Part shown: piece by piece, positions 8,264 to 12,617 of the stretch
How the letters are laid out: each line of letters opens with the position of its first letter
How positions within the stretch are numbered: the first letter of the stretch is position 1
Made by a program: the position numbers and the translations under genes
The notes under the pieces: generated by a model
What the model was told of the DNA's origin: nothing
What the model saw: the letters and a program-made list of their open reading frames with translations, nothing else
Database searches by the model: none
NCBI GenBank assembly: GCA_030706285.1
Contig: JAUZOU010000047.1
Coordinates: 1 to 12,617, forward strand
Direction: 5' to 3'
DNA: 12,617 nt
From: Bacteroidota bacterium
GTDB lineage: Bacteria > Bacteroidota > Bacteroidia > Bacteroidales > UBA1402

Positions 8264-8731
8264 TTATTCTTTAATAATCTTAAACTCTATCTTTTCACTT
8301 TTCTTGATGGCACGAAGCAGGTACCATCCTGTCGGATAGGCGGACAGGTCAAGGCGTGTCGAACCGGCTGTGCCTTGTCCTCTTAACAGCTGGCGACCTT
8401 GTGGATCGAACAGCAGTAGCTGAACCGTTTCCCCCTCCTTTAAACCGATTACATCAATGACAAGAGTGCCCTTCGTCGGGTTGGGATAGACGGTGATATT
8501 TAGCGGGCCAAGCGGGGCTTTGACCTCGACTGAGTCTGGCGGACTGGTATGGATTGTTGCACTTCTTAGGTTTACCACATAAACCCTCGATATACGGTTT
8601 CCGGCTGCATCATATGTATAGGCTATCGTTTGGGCAGTACAGAATCCTATTGGCAAAAGGGCTAACAACAATAAACAAAGGTGTTTCACTGGATCGGATT
8701 TTAAGTTAATGACTGATAACCAATTTATCAT
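8264..8731 (-). CDS. Small secreted protein with one YD motif and a T9SS type A sorting domain
   Basis: 155 residues. The hydrophobic run CLLLLALLPIGFCTAQ is a signal peptide. Directly after it comes one YD-repeat motif, IAYTYDAAGNRISRVYV (36-52), then a short linker and the T9SS C-terminal domain from about residue 76: LNITVYPNPTKGTLVIDV, LLLFDPQGRQLL, TRLDLSAYPTGWYLLR, ending KIIKE. This domain targets proteins through the outer membrane by type IX secretion, often with anchoring at the cell surface. The ATG start at 8731 adds 14 residues before a GTG at 8689; the GTG start (VKHLCLLLLALL) gives a more typical signal peptide, so the true start is uncertain. It is the first gene of the close-packed set leading to the RHS toxin. 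The almost complete absence of a passenger domain is odd. The YD piece might pair with the RHS shell, or the gene may be a shrunken relic of a larger RHS protein. Confidence 0.85.
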   Translation of the reverse strand: MINWLSVINLKSDPVKHLCLLLLALLPIGFCTAQTIAYTYDAAGNRISRVYVVNLRSATIHTSPPDSVEVKAPLGPLNITVYPNPTKGTLVIDVIGLKEGETVQLLLFDPQGRQLLRGQGTAGSTRLDLSAYPTGWYLLRAIKKSEKIEFKIIKE

Positions 8732-8750
8732 GTTATGAATGTTTACAAGA

Positions 8751-8758
8751 CAATACTA
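8751..8758 (-). promoter_or_regulatory. Weak -7 promoter candidate before the toxin operon
   Basis: The minus strand reads TAGTATTG, one mismatch from the Bacteroidota -7 element TAnnTTTG. No good -33 TTG lies 19-21 bases upstream. If used, the leader would be about a dozen bases for the ATG at 8731, or about 55 for the GTG at 8689, which would favour the GTG. This is a tentative call. Confidence 0.22.
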
Positions 8759-8856
8759 TTATGCAATCGCTTGTTATCGCTCACTCTTAAGTTTGAAAAT
8801 CTTCCTTCCACAAAAAGGATCAATGCATTGCACAGTAGCCGGCAGTGAAGCGGGTA

Positions 8857-9017
8857 CGGACAGGCTGCGGCGACTATGAAGAAAAGCGTCAAAAAAACAG
8901 GGTGGAGAGAGGCGCCCCGGAGTTTTCGTCTTCCAAGGAGTGAAACGACGCCTCGAAAACTCAGCCGAATGAGACCCTGTTTTTAGCTTTTCGAATCGAA
9001 GCTAGCAAGGCTGTCCG
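8857..9017. repeat. Long imperfect concentric inverted repeat filling the gap between the S74 fibre gene and the toxin operon
   Basis: Four pairs of complementary arms share nearly one centre (about 8937-8941): CGGACAG 8857-8863 with 9011-9017; GAAAAGC 8881-8887 with 8986-8992; AAAAACAGGGT 8893-8903 with 8974-8984; and GAGTTTTCG 8920-8928 with 8954-8962. A small palindrome, TTCGAATCGAA, lies inside at about 8990-9000. The element is richer in G and C than the flanking spacer. It sits just past the stop codon of the S74 gene and upstream of the T9SS-domain gene. It could be a folded 3' end or attenuator, a miniature transposable element, or a structured RNA; I recognise no known family. The rest of this roughly 320-base gap holds only the weak promoter candidate. 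Confidence 0.6.
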
Positions 9018-9051
9018 GACTGGCGGAACGGCGATTAAAGCAATAACCTGA

Positions 9052-10194
9052 TCATTGCCTTACTTCCTTTTTTTCATCACACAGAGTTAAGTTTTTATTC
9101 TTATTTCTGAGTCCAGGTAAAGGCAGGAACTTCACTGCTTTTTTAGTTAGCGCGACATTATCAGATAAAGCAATCGGGGCATCTTGCTTTGAACTAATCT
9201 TATTTAACGACGATCTGAGGCTTTTAATTTCTTGATTCAATTCACAAATAATGCTATCTTGTTCTTTTAATGCCTCAACTATTATTGGAATAAGTCCAAT
9301 GTAATCAATCGCAAGCAGACTATCCTTGTCAACCTGTATTAACTGAGGATAAAGTTGTTGAACTTCTTGAGCAATAAATCCAATGTGCTTTTTTGAATAC
9401 AAGGCAGAATCGACCTTCAGAGCACTTGTTTCAGCTATCGTATCACCAGAAGACTTGATAAAGTTCTTTAATGATGAGTTTTGAGGAGCTTTAAGATTAT
9501 ACGATACAGATCGAAGTTGTCTTAATGTTGGCAAGCAATCTTTTAAATCAGTAACGTTCTCTTTTAATCGATTATCTGAGGACTGTAAAAAAGATGTCGC
9601 ACGGACAACGCCATTAACATCTAATGCATATGTTGTTGGCGCGATACCTAATCCAAGTTTCCCATTAATATATGTATCTCCAACAAAACACCCCGCATAT
9701 CTCCCTGATACAGCTTCACCCCATGCGTTTGTACTTGTTGTGCCGAATATTGCAGCTCCATTTGCTGTTCCTGATAAAGCCCCCAACACCCCATAATTAT
9801 AACCGCTAGTGGCATTAGCTGCAACTCCATATACACCAAAAGAACGGCCCTTGCTCACAGGTATCGAACTTAAACTTTGACCATAAAGGCCAAATGTATA
9901 CCCATCTCCTGAGGTTATGGGCGCCCAGACAGACTTATAGCAATAACCAGTATTAATTGCAGTATCTTTTACGGCTGTCGTTGAAAAAAGACCTACTGCT
10001 CCATTTGCAGGGGTCAAATTTTTTATATATGCCCCATATAATGAACTACCGTCTGCATTAACACTTAGCTTTGATTGTGGATTTGAAGAGCCAATCCCAA
10101 CATTTCCGTTACTGCCGACATTAATCTGAGCATTTACACTCATAAACATTGTTACTATAATTATAGAAACAATCATTTTCTTTATGCTTCCCAT
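9052..10194 (-). CDS. Secreted fibre-like protein with C-terminal S74 (endosialidase-type) intramolecular chaperone domain
   Basis: 380 residues with a signal peptide (MIVSIIIVTMFMSVNAQ from Met7; annotated start 6 codons earlier). The N-terminus has a fibre unit, NVGIGSSNPQSKLSV (31-45). Residues about 95-180 repeat short GxYG motifs (FGLYGQS, FGVYGVA, YGVLGAL), suggesting a trimeric beta-helix shaft, followed by GLGIAPTTYALDVNG. The S74 domain starts at SSDNRLKEN (205-213) and holds KHIGFIAQEVQQLYPQL (269-285) and IDYIGLIPIIVEALKEQ (296-312). In this family a Ser/Lys dyad cuts the chaperone off after trimer folding; Ser206 and Lys211 have the right five-residue spacing. A coiled coil follows, then about 45 residues of unfamiliar tail. 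The usual T9SS domain is absent, so anchoring is unclear. It is co-oriented with the toxin operon but separated from it by 320 bases, so it may be its own unit. The surface-fibre role is inferred. Confidence 0.87.
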   Translation of the reverse strand: MGSIKKMIVSIIIVTMFMSVNAQINVGSNGNVGIGSSNPQSKLSVNADGSSLYGAYIKNLTPANGAVGLFSTTAVKDTAINTGYCYKSVWAPITSGDGYTFGLYGQSLSSIPVSKGRSFGVYGVAANATSGYNYGVLGALSGTANGAAIFGTTSTNAWGEAVSGRYAGCFVGDTYINGKLGLGIAPTTYALDVNGVVRATSFLQSSDNRLKENVTDLKDCLPTLRQLRSVSYNLKAPQNSSLKNFIKSSGDTIAETSALKVDSALYSKKHIGFIAQEVQQLYPQLIQVDKDSLLAIDYIGLIPIIVEALKEQDSIICELNQEIKSLRSSLNKISSKQDAPIALSDNVALTKKAVKFLPLPGLRNKNKNLTLCDEKKEVRQ

Positions 10195-10255
10195 TTTCTT
10201 GATTTAATTTTGGTTTTAATATTTTATTAGTAACAATATATCATCTTTAGATAAA

Positions 10256-10288
10256 CAAAAATAATACCTTATAGAGCTAATTGTTAAA
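10256..10288 (-). promoter_or_regulatory. Bacteroidota-type promoter for the S74 fibre gene
   Basis: On the minus strand TATTTTTG (10256-10263) matches the -7 consensus TAnnTTTG exactly. A TTTAAC (10283-10288) lies 19 bases upstream, a partial match to the -33 TTTG box at the right spacing. Transcription would begin near 10249, giving a leader of about 55 bases before the ATG at 10194. The region is very AT-rich, so a chance match is possible. Confidence 0.45.
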
Positions 10289-10340
10289 TCTATTTCATGT
10301 TTAAGGACATACAAAAGAAACATTTTATGTTGTTTTACTT

Positions 10341-10487
10341 GCATTCAAGGCCCTAAAGCAGCACATCGTGATATTCAAAGACATATACAGAATCTATCCC
10401 GGCATGGTCGAAGCTGATGCCGGTTACGGATGCGAAGACATGTTCGTTCAGAACTTTCTCCCGCATAAAAAAACGAAACGAGGGTGA
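10341..10487 (+). pseudogene. DDE transposase remnant (IS1182-like)
   Basis: One plus-strand frame reads AFKALKQHIVIFKDIYRIYP followed by GMVEADAGYGCEDMFVQNFL, ending at TGA (10485-10487). The block (V)xADAGYGSEEN, with the second catalytic aspartate, is typical of IS1182-like DDE transposases; here it is ADAGYGCED. The frame is open back to a TAA at 10302, but the text before about 10341 does not look like transposase. Only some 45 codons of a protein of several hundred residues survive, so this is a dead relic. It lies between the housekeeping glmS unit and the accessory surface/toxin module. The assignment rests on one motif and its spacing. Confidence 0.55.
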
Positions 10488-10521
10488 ATCTAAGCTAGCA
10501 GCTTTTGATTCACCCTCGTTT
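10467..10521 (-). terminator. Intrinsic terminator of the glmS/amidotransferase unit, probably bidirectional
   Basis: A perfect 15-base stem pairs 10476-10490 (AAACGAGGGTGAATC) with 10507-10521, and an inner AAGCT/AGCTT stem (10492-10496 with 10500-10504) closes on a 3-base loop. On the minus strand the stem is followed after CG by seven T residues (10467-10473); on the plus strand by a short T run at 10519-10522. It lies about 60 bases past the stop codon of the amidotransferase gene. Confidence 0.88.
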
Positions 10522-10581
10522 TATTGATTGATCGTTGTGTCGTCCTGTAACAGGTTTTATGGCAATACCCGTTTAAACTCT

Positions 10582-12471
10582 TTACATCACTCGCTTATCG
10601 ACGCCCTCAATGTAATTGATAAAAGCCTGGTTAACCAGCCGGATACCGCCGGGAGTCGGATAATCGCCGGTAAAATACCAATCGCCCGTATGGTTCGGAC
10701 AGGCTTTCCGTAAAGCCTCCGGAGTCTGGTAAACTAATTGGATGCTTGCTGTGATGCCATCGGATGTCAACATTTGGGCTATCTTTTCAGAAATCTGCTC
10801 AATGGTAAACGGAGCATAGATTTCCTTGACGTAATTGACGGTCTGTTTGTCTTTCGGTTTTAGTTGCTGCGCCTTCGCCTTGTTGTAAGCATCGTTAATG
10901 ATCTTATCCTGATGCGTATCGTGCAACAGTTCGATCGCCGCTTTAAAAGCAATAAACTCACTCATACGGGACATGTCTATCCCGTAACAATCAGGGTAAC
11001 GTACCTGAGGAGAGGACGAAACAATGACAATTTTCTTTGGATGGAGCCGGTCTAATATCTTGATGATACTTTGTTTCAGTGTTGTCCCACGAACAATGGA
11101 ATCATCGATGATGACCAGGTTGTCTTCAAACGGTGTCAGCGAACCCCACGTCACATCATACACATGTGCGGCCAAATCGTTCCTTCCTCCCTGCTGAGCA
11201 ATAAATGTACGGAGTTTGATATCTTTAATGGCAACCTTTTCAGTACGAGCCTTTAAGGTCAGGATATGGTTCAGCTTTTCTTCATCCAAATTGTTGATAT
11301 GCTGATGGATATAGGATTTCTTGAGATTAATCAAATAGTTGTCAATACCCTGCATCATCCCGAAATAAGCCACTTCGGCCGTATTTGGAATAAATGAGAA
11401 AACCGTATGTTCGATATCGTAGTCAACAGCCTTTAGAATCGGTTCCGTCAGCAAGGAGCCAAGCATTTTCCGTTCTTTGTAGATGTCTTCGTCACTGCCT
11501 CTGGAAAAATAAATCCGTTCGAATGAACAGGCCCTCTTTTCGAGCGGTTCTCTGATCTTGGCCTGTTCTATACGCCCATTTTTCTTGATGATCAAGGCTT
11601 TTCCCGGATCAATTTCATGTACGTCCTCTTTATTGACACCAATCACTGTTTGAATGACCGGTCGCTCAGAAGCGACCACAACAATCTCATCGTCAGCATA
11701 CCAAAAGGCAGGGCGAATGCCCCACGGGTCTCTGAAAACAAACGTATCACCATGCCCTAAAATCCCGGCAATCGTATAACCACCATCCCAAATGGAAGAA
11801 GAGCGTTTTAATACGGCAGGAATATCCAGTTGTTCTTCGATGACCCGGCTGATGTTCTGCGTCCCTTTTGCCTTATACTGGTCATATTCTTTCTGAACCT
11901 CCCGGTCAAGATAGTGTCCCATGGTTTCCAGCATCAAATACATATCGCCGGTATCACGGGGGTGTTGCCCCTTATCGACCAATGTCTGGATCACTTCACT
12001 GACGTTGGTCAAATTGAAATTACCACATAAACAGAGGTTACGGGATTTCCAGTTATTACGCCTCAGAAAAGGGTGAATGTATTGCAACCCTTCTTTGCCT
12101 GTCGTACTGTAACGGAGATGCCCCATATAAATTTCGCCAGCAAAAGGCAAATTTTCTTTCGCCCATCCGGCATCCCGTATCTGATCAAGACTATACCGGG
12201 AATAGGCTTGTTCTATTTTACCGAACAGCGCATTGATAGCCTGAGAGCCAGGTGCCCGTTCGCGGTTGATGTATTCTTGTCCAGGCTTCATATCCAGCTT
12301 CACACAAGCAATGCCGGCACCTTCCTGACCACGGTTATGTTGCTTTTCCATCAACAAGTAAAGCTTTTGCTGTCCATATTGCCAGGTTCCATATTTGATA
12401 TGGTAATACTCCAGCGGCTTCAAAAGGCGAATGACGGCAATACCACACTCGTGTTTAATGGCTTCACTCAT
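10582..12471 (-). CDS. Amidophosphoribosyltransferase-family protein (PurF-like, long form)
   Basis: 629 residues. PurF transfers ammonia from glutamine to PRPP in the first step of purine synthesis. The start MSEAIKHECGIA places Cys9 as the N-terminal nucleophile of the class II glutaminase domain after propeptide removal. Further hallmarks are HNRGQEGAGIA (45-55), GHLRYSTTGKEG (117-128), CGNFNLTN (149-156), RDPWGIRP (247-254) and FSRGSDEDIYKER (322-334). The phosphoribosyltransferase domain has the PRPP loop VIIDDSIVRGTTL (453-465) and RYPDCYGIDMS (491-501). It is longer than ordinary PurF (about 470-510 residues): extra sequence lies around 375-420 (NLDEEKLNHILTLKARTE), and a C-terminal extension carries CPNHTGDWYFTGDYPTPGG (591-609). 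Where PurF normally has NGN in its oxyanion loop, this protein reads CGN. It follows glmS by 18 bases, in the same unit, behind AAAGAAAGA as a possible ribosome site. It may be a second PurF paralogue, so I give no symbol. Confidence 0.9.
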   Translation of the reverse strand: MSEAIKHECGIAVIRLLKPLEYYHIKYGTWQYGQQKLYLLMEKQHNRGQEGAGIACVKLDMKPGQEYINRERAPGSQAINALFGKIEQAYSRYSLDQIRDAGWAKENLPFAGEIYMGHLRYSTTGKEGLQYIHPFLRRNNWKSRNLCLCGNFNLTNVSEVIQTLVDKGQHPRDTGDMYLMLETMGHYLDREVQKEYDQYKAKGTQNISRVIEEQLDIPAVLKRSSSIWDGGYTIAGILGHGDTFVFRDPWGIRPAFWYADDEIVVVASERPVIQTVIGVNKEDVHEIDPGKALIIKKNGRIEQAKIREPLEKRACSFERIYFSRGSDEDIYKERKMLGSLLTEPILKAVDYDIEHTVFSFIPNTAEVAYFGMMQGIDNYLINLKKSYIHQHINNLDEEKLNHILTLKARTEKVAIKDIKLRTFIAQQGGRNDLAAHVYDVTWGSLTPFEDNLVIIDDSIVRGTTLKQSIIKILDRLHPKKIVIVSSSPQVRYPDCYGIDMSRMSEFIAFKAAIELLHDTHQDKIINDAYNKAKAQQLKPKDKQTVNYVKEIYAPFTIEQISEKIAQMLTSDGITASIQLVYQTPEALRKACPNHTGDWYFTGDYPTPGGIRLVNQAFINYIEGVDKRVM

Positions 12472-12489
12472 AAATCAATCTTTCTTTTT

Positions 12490-12617
12490 TTATTCTACTG
12501 TAACAGATTTGGCCAAATTTCTGGGCTGATCGACGTTGCACCCTTTCACTATTGCGATGTAATAGGCCATCAACTGTAACGGCAACGCTGCCAGTAATGG
12601 TACAAAACATTCGTCTG
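12490..12617 (-). CDS. glmS: Glutamine-fructose-6-phosphate aminotransferase, C-terminal end (partial)
   Basis: Only the last 42 codons are inside the window; the gene begins beyond the right edge. The visible end reads FVPLLAALPLQLMAYYIAIV, then KGCNVDQPRNLAKSVTVE and TAA. The DVDQPRNLAKSVTVE ending is near-invariant in GlmS, where it forms the tail that closes over the active site at the isomerase domain. The enzyme makes glucosamine-6-phosphate from fructose-6-phosphate and glutamine, the first step toward peptidoglycan and LPS amino sugars, in the cytoplasm. It is followed after 18 bases by the PurF-like gene in the same direction, so two glutamine amidotransferases appear to share a transcript. 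Confidence 0.95.
   Translation of the reverse strand, partial: DECFVPLLAALPLQLMAYYIAIVKGCNVDQPRNLAKSVTVE

Noticed and set aside
8893..8984. AAAAACAGGGT/ACCCTGTTTTT as a simple intrinsic terminator of the S74 gene
   Set aside because: The arms are 70 bases apart with competing inner pairings, so it is better described as part of the longer inverted-repeat element.
12073..12579. 168-residue plus-strand open frame across the amidotransferase start and glmS end
   Set aside because: It overlaps two clearly recognised minus-strand genes, has no recognisable motif and crosses their junction.

Overview
The window looks like Bacteroidota chromosome, most likely a gut Bacteroidales of the Bacteroides/Parabacteroides kind. 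The signs are a type IX secretion (T9SS) C-terminal sorting domain, a promoter candidate of the TAnnTTTG type used by this phylum, SpvB/TcdB-type RHS proteins with the phylum's usual RHS core wording, and a glmS gene followed by a long PurF-like amidotransferase gene. Every intact gene lies on the minus strand, so the window reads from right to left.

Right end (about 10.5-12.6 kb): ordinary metabolism. The last codons of glmS are followed 18 bases later by a 629-residue PurF-family glutamine amidotransferase. This pair ends at a strong stem-loop terminator (10476-10521). Next to the terminator lies a short plus-strand remnant of a DDE transposase, which marks the border between housekeeping and accessory DNA.

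Middle and left (about 10.2 to 0.3 kb): an accessory surface/toxin module. A promoter candidate at 10256-10288 precedes a fibre-like secreted protein with a C-terminal S74 intramolecular chaperone domain. A 320-base gap with a long, imperfect, concentric inverted repeat follows. Four closely packed genes come next: a 155-residue secreted protein with one YD motif and a T9SS sorting domain; a 358-residue fibre-like protein with a C-terminal coiled coil; a 2101-residue secreted SpvB/TcdB-RHS protein; and a 179-residue exported protein starting 1 base after the RHS stop codon.

The RHS protein is the centre of the window. Its order is signal peptide, SpvB-like N-terminal domain, seven calcium-loop FG-GAP/VCBS repeats, TcdB-like middle, YD repeats, RHS core ending in DPDGN at residue 1796, then a variable 305-residue tip. 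The tip carries an HEFIH zinc-protease signature followed by a glutamate-rich ExxEA segment. This is the layout of a polymorphic toxin carried in a TcB-TcC-like cocoon, with the 179-residue protein as the candidate immunity protein. At the extreme left, a YD-repeat coding fragment without a convincing start runs off the window. It resembles the orphan core pieces often left downstream of RHS toxin genes by tip exchange.
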